Shown: positions 7,116 through 14,291 of the stretch, piece by piece | Position numbering within the stretch: position 1 is the stretch's first letter | Layout of the letters: each line of letters begins with the position of its first letter | DNA from: Dehalococcoidia bacterium | Lineage (GTDB): Bacteria; Chloroflexota; Dehalococcoidia; Dehalococcoidales; JAUWYK01 | Assembly (NCBI GenBank): GCA_030615865.1 | Contig: JAUWYK010000044.1 | Location: forward strand, 1 to 16,072 | Length of the DNA stretch: 16,072 nt | Reading direction: 5' to 3' | The notes under the pieces: generated by a model | The model's input: the letters and a program-made list of their open reading frames with translations, nothing else | The model's database searches: none | Told to the model about the DNA's origin: nothing | Program-made: the position numbers and the translations under genes

Positions 7116-7225
7116 TCACAGGTTGCTAATTTGAGCAGGCATCTTTCCAAGCACTCTCGCAACTTCCCTCGCTCTACTAGCCCACAGCCAACGATCGCAA
7201 CCTTTAAAGGCTCCTTTACTCCCAT
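7116..7225 (-). pseudogene. Possible remnant of a Rossmann-fold (Gfo/Idh-like) oxidoreductase
   Basis: On the minus strand an ATG at 7223-7225, with GAGG upstream, opens with MGVKEPLKVAIVGCGLV, which looks like the beta1-loop nucleotide-binding start of Gfo/Idh/MocA sugar dehydrogenases (normally about 330 residues). After GCG the frame becomes nondescript and runs antisense into the glycosyltransferase. A neighbouring frame continues as REVARVLGKMPAQ and stops at 7116-7118. This suggests a frameshifted, 3'-deleted gene downstream of the flippase. The match is only about 12-15 residues, so chance is possible. Confidence 0.22.
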
Positions 7226-7256
7226 TCTCTACCTCGTGATTACTATTGCCCTAAAC

Positions 7257-8528
7257 TCACCTTGCACGATAATACGGCCTCAAGGCAAAGAGAACATAAA
7301 GGGTAACCATCCCTTGGGCTGCAAGCCAAACATAACCAATCCCGACTATACCAGTTATCGGCATAGAAAAGTAGCTGCCTAGCAACACAGCAGTGGCTAT
7401 GAATCCAGAGATAATGGCAAGCTTCCCTACCCTGCGTTCAACGCGCAGGAGACTATTATAAACATGATTTATCCCCAAAAACAGGTTTGATATGCCTAGA
7501 ATCCATAATAACATTAAACCATTTGTTGTATAGCCCTCGCCAAAGAGTGAGAGAAGCCAATTGCCTAATAGGAATAGAAGGACAACAGCTGGGATTAGTA
7601 GTAAGAAGATCAATTTAAGAGACCTGCGCACATTGACCCCCAATTCATCCTCAAAGTGAGAGCCTTCAGCGAACAGGGATTGGGACACAGCCAGAGGGAT
7701 GGCAGAGAGCAAGCCAGCGATCATCCATGCCATATAAAAATAGGCATTATGTGCTGGCCCTATGAGATTAACAACCATTATGGGCAAAATCAGGGCTGGA
7801 GCTCCGGCAAATAGAGAGTTGAGGTAGCTTCCTGCTGAATATCTCCACATCTTGCCCATTGCACCGACGTTCAGCTTGGGCACTGGCCTGTATTGATTCT
7901 GGACCCTGGGCAGAAGAAGGAGCACGGAAACAGCCATAGCAACCCCAACAGCAATGCCCCAAGCGGCAGCGATACCAAAGGTGTGGAAAAAAAGAGCCAA
8001 AAGGATGGGGAGTGGAATCTTAAGCAATGAAAAAACGGTTCCCTTTGGCAATACAAACTCAGCCCTTCTGCTAGCTATGAAGATAGAGTCTGTTAGCCCT
8101 GAAAGTGCAAAAAGGAGGACAAAGAAAGCAAAGGCTGTGGCGAATATTGGATTCTCTCTAATGAAGCCTATAGCAGGAGACCACAGGTTTAAGCCAGCAA
8201 TAAAGATTGCTGCCAGAGCCAGGGCCACAATTCCACTGAGAGTGAAGCAAGAGTTTATAATATCTACCGGTTTCTCAGCTTTAGGCAGAAAGCGAATAAG
8301 GGCAGCACCAAAGCCTAACTCACTTAGCAGAGCCAAAAGAGTCATAGCGGATATTATAGCTGCCCCCCAACCTACCTCTGCTTCGGTATAAAACCTAGCC
8401 ACAACCATCCAGAAGAAGAAGCCCAGCCCTGTCGTCACTATAGTGTTGGCCATCAAGAAGAAAGAGTTCTTGTATAGGGGGCTTTTAATATGTTGTAGTA
8501 TGGCTCCGGTAAGATGATTGCTGAACAT
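7257..8528 (-). CDS. Wzx/RfbX-type lipid-linked oligosaccharide flippase
   Basis: The 423-residue protein is almost entirely hydrophobic with about 12 predicted membrane helices, and has the N-terminal SFFLMANTIVTTGLGFFFW signature (22-40) and the A-x-F-Y motif followed by EVGWGAAI (51-58) typical of MATE-like polysaccharide flippases (MOP superfamily, Polysacc_synt). It would move the polyprenyl-linked glycan from the cytoplasmic to the outer membrane leaflet, supplying the STT3 transferase encoded 74 bases upstream on the same strand. Length fits the family (400-480). No Shine-Dalgarno site precedes ATG 8528; a consensus-spaced promoter ends 7 bases before it, so the message is probably leaderless. 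An alternative is O-antigen-like or exopolysaccharide export, but the adjacent STT3 gene favours protein glycosylation. Confidence 0.9.
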   Translation of the reverse strand: MFSNHLTGAILQHIKSPLYKNSFFLMANTIVTTGLGFFFWMVVARFYTEAEVGWGAAIISAMTLLALLSELGFGAALIRFLPKAEKPVDIINSCFTLSGIVALALAAIFIAGLNLWSPAIGFIRENPIFATAFAFFVLLFALSGLTDSIFIASRRAEFVLPKGTVFSLLKIPLPILLALFFHTFGIAAAWGIAVGVAMAVSVLLLLPRVQNQYRPVPKLNVGAMGKMWRYSAGSYLNSLFAGAPALILPIMVVNLIGPAHNAYFYMAWMIAGLLSAIPLAVSQSLFAEGSHFEDELGVNVRRSLKLIFLLLIPAVVLLFLLGNWLLSLFGEGYTTNGLMLLWILGISNLFLGINHVYNSLLRVERRVGKLAIISGFIATAVLLGSYFSMPITGIVGIGYVWLAAQGMVTLYVLFALRPYYRAR

Positions 8529-8534
8529 TGAGTA

Positions 8535-8563
8535 ATTATACTTTAGAAAAGTGTGACGGGCAA
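8535..8563 (-). promoter_or_regulatory. Promoter of the flippase gene, leaderless arrangement
   Basis: Read on the minus strand, TTGCCC (8563-8558) and a perfect TATAAT (8540-8535) are 17 bases apart. The -10 ends six bases before the ATG at 8528, so transcription should start at or next to the A of the start codon. The TTGCCCG of the -35 is repeated 17 bases upstream (8580-8574). Confidence 0.72.
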
Positions 8564-8602
8564 GAAAAATGAGCGGGCAAAACCATCATAGTCTTAGACG
8601 CT

Positions 8603-10924
8603 TCATTCCACATATTCAAAGGTTTTTACTGGCTGGCTTATGGCTAGCACTGCTGTGCTACTATCGGAGCTATGTATCAGCCTATAGTGCTCCAGTGCTG
8701 CCAAAGGAACCGGGCTAACGAAGGGATTAGTGCCGACTATTACACAATTAGCTGACCCCTCTCTTGACATATAGGCAGTTGCCTCTTCGTAGCTGGGGAA
8801 AGATTTTGTGCTGGTGATTTGTTTAAAGGCCTTACCTTCGAGACTGACCTTTTCCTGATACGAGATCACCAGTGAACTGTCTGGGATTACGGCTTTTCCG
8901 TCAAAATTATACAGCCTGGTAGATAATGAGCGATAGTATTCGGGGTAGAAGAACTTCACCGGCATCAGTTTGCCGTTCTGTGGCTTGTAGTAAAACTCCT
9001 GAAATTCAGTCGGTTCCCTTTCTGCCCAAGTGGCAATTGCCCAGAATTTGCTTGTAGCTGTGGCGTAGTCAACGACTACATATCTTGCCCCTAAGTCATC
9101 CATTATTTTGTTAGCTGAAGCCTCATCCTGAGCAGTGAAAAACTGCGCCGCTTGTGAAGCACCCTGTTGAAACGGGTTGCAAATCGGTATCCGGTGACCA
9201 ATACGAGTAATCCAGTGTCCATAGTCCCACCAAGCCATTATGCCGTAAGCAGACTCAGGATACTCATAGCTTTCTCCTGGTGCCGGTGGATCATAGAGCT
9301 GGTAATAGAATTCGGGGGTGCCGAAGGGCTCTGGGGTATTTTCTCTGATCCAGGCCAAGGAGCTGCACCAAGCATCACTAGGGGCAAAACTCGCCTGTTT
9401 GGCTATAGGGATTGCTAGCTTAATATTAGGGTAAAAAACGAGGAAGAAGATAACTATTACTCCTAGAGCCATGGTTAATCGACGGGTGGTGGGGTAGCGA
9501 CCGCTTTTCTGGCTTTTTTTAGGTTTCGCTTTCCTCTTTCCCGTTTTTCGTAAGGGCTCAGGTACCGGTCTCCTGAGACTGATAAACTCAAGGACTAGCC
9601 ATGAAAGATAGCCGGTGAGCAAAGCCACATTGACGGCAAGGTAGTAGGCGAAGCGACGCTGCCCTAAAGTGGCTCCCAGTACTAATAGGCTCCACACTAC
9701 TAGAAGGCTTTTTTCAGCACCGCCCTGCTTAACAACGAGGTAGATTAAAATGCCAAGTGAGATGAAGGTCAGGAAAAAGCTAGTCGTGAAAGTTTGCCAG
9801 GCGATTGAAAGTGACAGGTCACCGCCGGGGAAGAGAAAGGGCACCACTTCGTAGATAGTGCGGGAAGCAGCTCCCGGTGCGAAGAAACCAAACTTGCTTA
9901 CCATTGAACTAATGAGGGAGGGACTAACAAGATAAAGAATTCCCAGCCCAGCCAGTCCAAGCCCAACTAAGGTCAACGGGTAGTAGGCTGGCTTTATCTG
10001 TTTACTCGCCACCAGCCCTGACATACCGCTCAAGACTAGAGGTATCAAGGTAGCAATAAGCAAGGATGGCAGATACAGTTCGCCAAACAAAGTTTGGGGC
10101 AATGCAGGCAAGCTGAGTGCTAAAGCGACGAGCATAGATAGACTACCTACAATGCCTAAGTAGTCGGTGGTTTCACCCCTTAGATGGTCAATGATGAACT
10201 GAATTACAAAATAAACGGAGATGATGAAGACAAAGAGCAGCCCACCTACCCAAGAGAGGAGATAGAGCCCCAGGAAAACGCCAGTAAGCAAGCTATAAAC
10301 AAGGGGTCTGGCAACAGTCTCCCACTCTCGGCACTTTATGTGGTTGAGGGATAGTCGTCTTTGCCTGGCAGTTTTGATAGCCAGAATCAGAAAAAGGATG
10401 GCCACGGTGCTAAACAGCGTCTCGGCAACATGGTGGTCAGTGAAGCCTAGTATTGACCGATGCAGAAATTCACCGGGCAGCAGAGCCAGTAAGCCAGCCG
10501 AGAGTACACCAGCCCAGCGACCAAATAGTTCTTTGCCTATGAAATAAACGGGTATAATGGTCAAAGCACCCAAAACTGCTGGGAAATTGACAGCGACCAC
10601 ATCAACAGTGTGCTGAGTTGGCGAGCCCAAGCCAATCACAAAAATAATGCTGACAAGAAGCCAGTCAAAGAAGGGAGGCCAGCCTACTTGGGCACCATTG
10701 GGGTAAAAGGTGTAGGGGTCAAAGGAGATGGAATGAGGGAAATTGTATAGCAGGCTGTCCACCAAGCGCATATGGTAATAGGCATCGATACTTGTGAACT
10801 TTACCCACTCGCTGCCAAAGACCTGGTCATAGGGCAAGTGAATTCGGAAGCATAGGGCAATGGCGAAGAATAGAGCCAGCATTATGCCAGCAAGGACTTT
10901 TGGAGGAAATCTACTTTGTCTCAT
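8603..10924 (-). CDS. STT3/AglB-type oligosaccharyltransferase
   Basis: The 773-residue protein has an N-terminal block of about 11-13 membrane helices and a soluble extracytoplasmic domain from about 510. It retains the key STT3 elements: acidic site SIDAYYHMR (D47) in the first external loop, the second motif TDHH (162-165), the external-loop TIYE (356-359) that binds the acceptor sequon, the WWDYG signature (565-569), and D619 with SKFWAI (625-630), matching the DK-type motif of archaeal AglB. These enzymes transfer a glycan from a polyprenyl carrier to Asn in N-X-S/T sequons on the outer membrane face, as single subunits in prokaryotes. A basic linker (RKTGKRKAKPKKSQK, about 459-473) faces the cytoplasm. 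The gene has its own promoter and no ribosome site. Bacterial examples are mostly PglB; this one looks closer to the archaeal type, so transfer from archaea or deep common ancestry is possible. Confidence 0.93.
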   Translation of the reverse strand: MRQSRFPPKVLAGIMLALFFAIALCFRIHLPYDQVFGSEWVKFTSIDAYYHMRLVDSLLYNFPHSISFDPYTFYPNGAQVGWPPFFDWLLVSIIFVIGLGSPTQHTVDVVAVNFPAVLGALTIIPVYFIGKELFGRWAGVLSAGLLALLPGEFLHRSILGFTDHHVAETLFSTVAILFLILAIKTARQRRLSLNHIKCREWETVARPLVYSLLTGVFLGLYLLSWVGGLLFVFIISVYFVIQFIIDHLRGETTDYLGIVGSLSMLVALALSLPALPQTLFGELYLPSLLIATLIPLVLSGMSGLVASKQIKPAYYPLTLVGLGLAGLGILYLVSPSLISSMVSKFGFFAPGAASRTIYEVVPFLFPGGDLSLSIAWQTFTTSFFLTFISLGILIYLVVKQGGAEKSLLVVWSLLVLGATLGQRRFAYYLAVNVALLTGYLSWLVLEFISLRRPVPEPLRKTGKRKAKPKKSQKSGRYPTTRRLTMALGVIVIFFLVFYPNIKLAIPIAKQASFAPSDAWCSSLAWIRENTPEPFGTPEFYYQLYDPPAPGESYEYPESAYGIMAWWDYGHWITRIGHRIPICNPFQQGASQAAQFFTAQDEASANKIMDDLGARYVVVDYATATSKFWAIATWAEREPTEFQEFYYKPQNGKLMPVKFFYPEYYRSLSTRLYNFDGKAVIPDSSLVISYQEKVSLEGKAFKQITSTKSFPSYEEATAYMSREGSANCVIVGTNPFVSPVPLAALEHYRLIHSSDSSTAVLAISQPVKTFEYVE

Positions 10925-10942
10925 GGGTTAGCCACAGCCTGA

Positions 10943-10971
10943 ATTGTATCACTGCAATAGCGATGGAACAA
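10943..10971 (-). promoter_or_regulatory. Promoter of the STT3 gene
   Basis: On the minus strand TTGTTC (10971-10966) and TACAAT (10948-10943) are 17 bases apart. The start would fall near 10936, leaving only about a dozen untranslated bases before ATG 10924, none resembling a Shine-Dalgarno site. Confidence 0.5.
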
Positions 10972-11064
10972 GTCTTCAGGCCACAGAGGCAAGATGTATA
11001 AAAGGAGTCAGCTCAAAGTGCAAGAGATGACATCTTTATTTACTGATAGGGTCAATTTTTCTGT

Positions 11065-11418
11065 GTGAGCCTTCGCTCAAAGTACCTCAGGGGCAATGGG
11101 AGTGACTATCCGTTATTTTGGAGATTTGTCCGTGAGGATACAGCAACGCCGCTCACTGAGGCCATAATTACTGAGAAACCATATCCAATTAAGGCTTTAA
11201 TAATCGAAGCCTGTAACCCAATTTTGACCTGGCCCAATACCAATAAGGTCAAAAAAGCCTTTGAGAAGTTAGATCTGATGGTGGTTGTAGACCTGTTCAT
11301 GACCAATACCCCAGAAGTTCAAGACTTCCGCCGCGACCGAGTCATGTTTCTTCTAGCTAAACATCCTCACGCCTGCCTGCTTCTTACCATCCGCCTCCAC
11401 CTCAGTTCGCCGGGCTGA
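11065..11418 (+). pseudogene. Internal fragment of a molybdopterin oxidoreductase
   Basis: From about 11150 to 11320 the frame reads PLTEAIITEKPYPIKALII, then a NPILTWPNTNKV segment and EKLDLMVVVDLFMTNT. This is the characteristic middle region of bis-MGD molybdoenzymes (PsrA/PhsA/formate-dehydrogenase-like), where the cofactor-binding NP..T.PN and the 'FMTxTA..AD.VLP' elements occur. After MTNT the expected ADVVLPAATE is out of frame: LPAATE can be read after about 11325 by shifting one base. There is no N-terminal Fe-S or TAT region and no C-terminal domain; intact enzymes exceed 650 residues. The upstream stop at 11047-11049 closes the frame. It is therefore a dead remnant left by deletions. 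Confidence 0.8.
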
Positions 11419-11447
11419 GCAAGGCAGAGCCGCCTCTTAGCCAAAAT

Positions 11448-11810
11448 GCAGCGATTACTGAAGCCAAGCGCTGTCTTAGATGTGACCTCAGGCTCTTGTT
11501 CTCCAAGCCTATTTGGGCACCGAAGGAGGAGCTGTGGGTAGAATTCACCGCGGAGAATGTGAGCCAGGTTCAAGAGGTGGAGGGAGTCTACCAACTCCTG
11601 GATGAAGAGAAGAACGTCATTTACATCAAGGGAGCGATGAACTTGCACCGGGAGTTGGAGGAGCAGTTAGAAGTTCAAGAGAAGGCTCGCTACTTCATGT
11701 ATGAAGAGGAACCGATGTATACTAAGCGGGAGAGCGAGTTCCTGCAGCAGTACATCGCCCAGCATGGCCAGATGCCCGAGGGGAACCGAGAGCTGGAGGA
11801 CCTCTTTTAG
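11448..11810 (+). pseudogene. C-terminal remnant of an FAD/Fe-S oxidoreductase-like protein with GIY-YIG-like tail
   Basis: In frame from 11448 the peptide reads AITEAKRCLRCDLRLLF, which resembles the C-terminal CxxC end of GltD/NuoF-like oxidoreductases. It then passes into a charged domain with EGVYQLLDEEKNVIYIKG (about 11580-11634) and YTKRESEFLQQYIAQHG (about 11717-11767). The GVY...YIKG spacing and the later Glu-bearing helix recall a GIY-YIG nuclease fold, seen as an accessory tail rather than a proven nuclease. No Shine-Dalgarno site precedes any start; a TTG at 11496 would give 104 residues. The frame is intact to TAG 11808-11810. The upstream catalytic part is missing, joined to molybdoenzyme debris, so I call it a remnant, though the tail could still be expressed. 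Confidence 0.6.
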
Positions 11811-11849
11811 CCGTTTTTACGTTACGTCGTGATTGTTTACCAATTGGGT

Positions 11850-11875
11850 GCTCCCACCCACCCTCCCTTGGGAGC
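11850..11875 (+). terminator. Weak terminator-like hairpin after the oxidoreductase remnant
   Basis: GCTCCCA (11850-11856) pairs perfectly with TGGGAGC (11869-11875) around a C-rich 12-base loop and is followed by only three T residues. It may be a remnant terminator of the lost oxidoreductase operon. Confidence 0.28.
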
Positions 11876-11938
11876 TTTGCTCACTAGCCTCAGCGGGTGG
11901 GGAAGAAGGTCGCTAAACACCCCCAAGCCTGTCATGGT

Positions 11939-11968
11939 TTGATTTTTGCCCTAACCGTCAGATATACT
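11939..11968 (+). promoter_or_regulatory. Promoter candidate for the macrodomain gene
   Basis: TTGATT (11939-11944) and TATACT (11963-11968) are 18 bases apart. A start near 11975 leaves a 25-nt leader containing the GGAGG ribosome site at 11988-11992. Confidence 0.45.
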
Positions 11969-11999
11969 GCTCCATAGGTTTAACGGTGGAGGTAAGGAC

Positions 12000-12569
12000 G
12001 TGGAGAAGCAAACCAAAGAAGTTATTATTAACCAGGCAAGGTTATCTGTAATCCAGGGGGATATCACTATGCAGTCAACCGATGCCATAGTTAATGCTGC
12101 CAACCCAGGGTTGATGGGAGGGGGCGGTGTGGACGGCGCAATTCACCGGGCTGGGGGTGCGGCTATCCTGGAGGAGTGTCAGCAAATCGTGTCTAAACAG
12201 GGACATTTGCCCACAGGCAAGGCGGTCATCACCACTGGGGGGAAGTTGAAAGCAAAGCATGTAATTCATACTGTTGGTCCCATCTGGTATGGGGGCGGTA
12301 AGAATGAAGTCGGCTCTTTAACCAGTGCCTATCAGGAGAGCCTGAAACTGGCCGCAGAAAATAGCTTAGTTAGTATTTCCCTTCCCTCAATAAGCACCGG
12401 AGCCTATGGCTACCCTGTAGCTAAGGCGTCAAGGGTAGCGGTGAAGGCGGTAGCTTCATTCCTTAGGCAGCAGGTTACCTCAATTAAGGAAGTGGTATTT
12501 GTGCTCTTTGACTCCAGAACCTATGAGGCTTACTCCTCGGCTCTGGAAGAGCTAATACATCAGCCATAG
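12000..12569 (+). CDS. Macrodomain protein (ADP-ribose / O-acetyl-ADP-ribose hydrolase-like)
   Basis: The 189-residue protein is a single macrodomain of the YmdB/MacroD type: GDIT at 20-23, VNAAN at 31-35, the catalytic/ligand loop GGGGVDGAIH at 40-49 and the phosphate-binding STGAYGYP at 132-139. Such proteins bind ADP-ribose and remove it from acidic residues or hydrolyse O-acetyl-ADP-ribose in the cytoplasm. The Asn and the Asp-containing GGVDGAIH loop needed for activity are present, so it should be active. It uses a GTG start at 12000, fixed by GGAGG seven bases upstream. It stands alone, convergent with the histidine kinase gene; no ADP-ribosyltransferase, sirtuin or DarT-like partner is visible nearby, so a housekeeping detoxification role is more likely than a toxin-antitoxin one. 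Confidence 0.95.
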   Translation: MEKQTKEVIINQARLSVIQGDITMQSTDAIVNAANPGLMGGGGVDGAIHRAGGAAILEECQQIVSKQGHLPTGKAVITTGGKLKAKHVIHTVGPIWYGGGKNEVGSLTSAYQESLKLAAENSLVSISLPSISTGAYGYPVAKASRVAVKAVASFLRQQVTSIKEVVFVLFDSRTYEAYSSALEELIHQP

Positions 12570-12600
12570 AGGCTATAAGGCTAGCCTAGATTGGAGCCTC
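12569..12600. terminator. Inverted repeat between convergent genes, possible terminator
   Basis: GAGGCT (12569-12574) pairs with AGCCTC (12595-12600), and a perfect palindrome AGGCTAGCCT (12578-12587) lies between them. It spans the 16 bases between the macrodomain stop and the kinase stop and enters both genes. There is no T-run, so a bidirectional terminator role is only suggested by position. Confidence 0.28.
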
Positions 12601-14259
12601 AACAGTTACGGTTGTCCCCTTGCCCGGCTCTGATTGTAGGGTTAGCTTGCCCCCAATGAGCTGGGCTCGCTCTTGCATCCCGGCTAGACCAAGCTTGCCA
12701 ACACTGGCCAGGTCGTCTATTCTTTCTGGTAACTCAAAGCTCTTGCCATTGTCTTTAACCGTTAAAACGGTCTTGTCATCGCCAAATTCTACTGTAACCC
12801 ATGCCCTTGACGCTTCGGAATGCTTCCACACATTCCTTAACGCCTCTTGAGTGATGCGGAACAGCACTAACTCTGTCTCAGGAGGGAAACGGCGTATAGA
12901 ACCAAGTACCCCCATACCTATAGCTATCCCAAAGTGCTGGCTTAGGTCAGCGGTCAGCCATTCCAGTGCCGGCAGAAGGCCTAGGTCATCCAGTATGGAT
13001 GGTCGCAGGTCTTGACTAAAACGGCGTAGCTCGTCCAATGCCCTGTCGATCTGTTGGCGCAGTTCCTCTAGATGTGTGAGGTCCTGTTTTGAAAAATGGT
13101 CGGTGGTAGAAATAAGGTTATCCAACTGACGCGAGAGTACTACCAAATCCTGAGCTGTGCCATCGTGAAGCTCTCGGGCAATGCGCCTACGCTCCTCCTC
13201 TTGAGCCCTGGTGACCTGCTGAAGGTAGAACCTCAGGTTCTCTTTCATCTGCTTTTCCATAGCTACATCTCTGGCGATCTGCTCTGCCATCAGATGCTCC
13301 TTCTGATAGAGGCGGGAGTTCTCAATGGCAACCCCGATGTGGTTGGCAACATGAGAAAGTAATTCTATCTCCTCTGTGGGAAACTGGCGAGGGCCACGCG
13401 TTGCTACACAGAGAGTGCCCACTACCTTGCCTTTGGCTTTCAACGGTACAATCAACGAGGCTTGAATTCCTTCCTTTTTCACCACTTCTCTGGTAAGTCT
13501 AGGGTCTTGGGAAGCATCCTCTACCAGTAATGGCTCCCCAGTCTGGGCAACCCTGCCGTTGAAGCCTTCACCCATCTTTAGCCCTTCTAAGCCAGTGGCG
13601 GATTCTTCAGATATCCCTTGATAAGCTTTAAGCACAAGCTTTTGTCTGTCTTCATCCAGGAGAAATACCAAGGCAACCTCTAAATCCATTATCTCCCTGA
13701 CCTTATCGGTAGCAGCCTTTAGAACCTCTTGTAGCTCCAAAGACTGACTGACAATAGCCGAAACCTCGTTTAAGGCAGCCAGCCGTTTCTCGTTACTCTT
13801 TATGACTTCAATATGTGATTGAAGCTCCTGTTGAGTTGCTTCCAGCTTTAGTACCACCTTCTGGCGGCGCTCCTTTTCCCTTCGGTAGCCCTCGAACCAT
13901 AGGTTCACCAGGCCGCCAATGAGGATAACACCACCGGTCTCAAGCAAAGCATCAGGCAGGTATAGAGAGATTAAAAAAACACGAGGCAGCATAATGACGA
14001 GGGCAACCGCCAAGCTAGCCAGACCTGCCTTTATCCCGAAGATAAAGCCGATATAGGTTACAGGCAGCAGGAAAAGGACCCGTTCCATAGCGTGCCTGGT
14101 TAGACCCAGAAATGAGAAGAGAGATGGTAAGCTTGTGCCGAGTATCTGTTGCGGGTAGTGGAGGACTATGCCAATGGCAAACATTGCCACCACAATCCAG
14201 AAATGAGGGTTACGTATAATCCTCGGCGCTCGACTTAATATATACGGAGCCATATGCAT
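12586..14259 (-). CDS. Membrane sensor histidine kinase, GAF plus HisKA_3 (NarL-type)
   Basis: The 557-residue protein has about four membrane helices in residues 18-122, a coiled coil at 125-165, a GAF domain at about 165-315, a second helical linker, a HisKA_3 dimerisation domain with the phospho-acceptor in ARELHDGTAQD (His365), and a HATPase domain with N-box TQEALRNVWKHSE (470-482), G1 DNGKSF (503-508) and G2 GLAGMQERA (524-532). The short external loops give no large sensor, so the signal may be sensed in the membrane or by the GAF domain. It phosphorylates the response regulator encoded 32 bases upstream in the same operon. No Cys or His cluster in the GAF domain marks a metal or haem. 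The start follows GGGGATGTT, the same leader seen at the regulator gene. MHM gives two close alternative starts. Confidence 0.93.
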   Translation of the reverse strand: MHMAPYILSRAPRIIRNPHFWIVVAMFAIGIVLHYPQQILGTSLPSLFSFLGLTRHAMERVLFLLPVTYIGFIFGIKAGLASLAVALVIMLPRVFLISLYLPDALLETGGVILIGGLVNLWFEGYRREKERRQKVVLKLEATQQELQSHIEVIKSNEKRLAALNEVSAIVSQSLELQEVLKAATDKVREIMDLEVALVFLLDEDRQKLVLKAYQGISEESATGLEGLKMGEGFNGRVAQTGEPLLVEDASQDPRLTREVVKKEGIQASLIVPLKAKGKVVGTLCVATRGPRQFPTEEIELLSHVANHIGVAIENSRLYQKEHLMAEQIARDVAMEKQMKENLRFYLQQVTRAQEEERRRIARELHDGTAQDLVVLSRQLDNLISTTDHFSKQDLTHLEELRQQIDRALDELRRFSQDLRPSILDDLGLLPALEWLTADLSQHFGIAIGMGVLGSIRRFPPETELVLFRITQEALRNVWKHSEASRAWVTVEFGDDKTVLTVKDNGKSFELPERIDDLASVGKLGLAGMQERAQLIGGKLTLQSEPGKGTTVTVEAPI

Positions 14260-14291
14260 AACATCCCCGAGCAGTTAAACGAGGCGAAAGG

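Noticed and set aside
7954..8391. 145-codon plus-strand frame inside the flippase gene
   Set aside because: Basic, Ala/Lys-rich composition and position wholly opposite a membrane protein gene. It is a shadow frame.
8603..10924. Alternative reading as an ArnT/GT39-type mannosyltransferase
   Set aside because: The WWDYG signature, TIYE external loop and the DK-type motif together are characteristic of STT3, not of GT39 or ArnT enzymes.
12000..12569. Macrodomain as antitoxin of a DarT/DarG-type pair
   Set aside because: It lacks a DarG C-terminal domain, and no DarT-like ADP-ribosyltransferase frame is adjacent on either strand.
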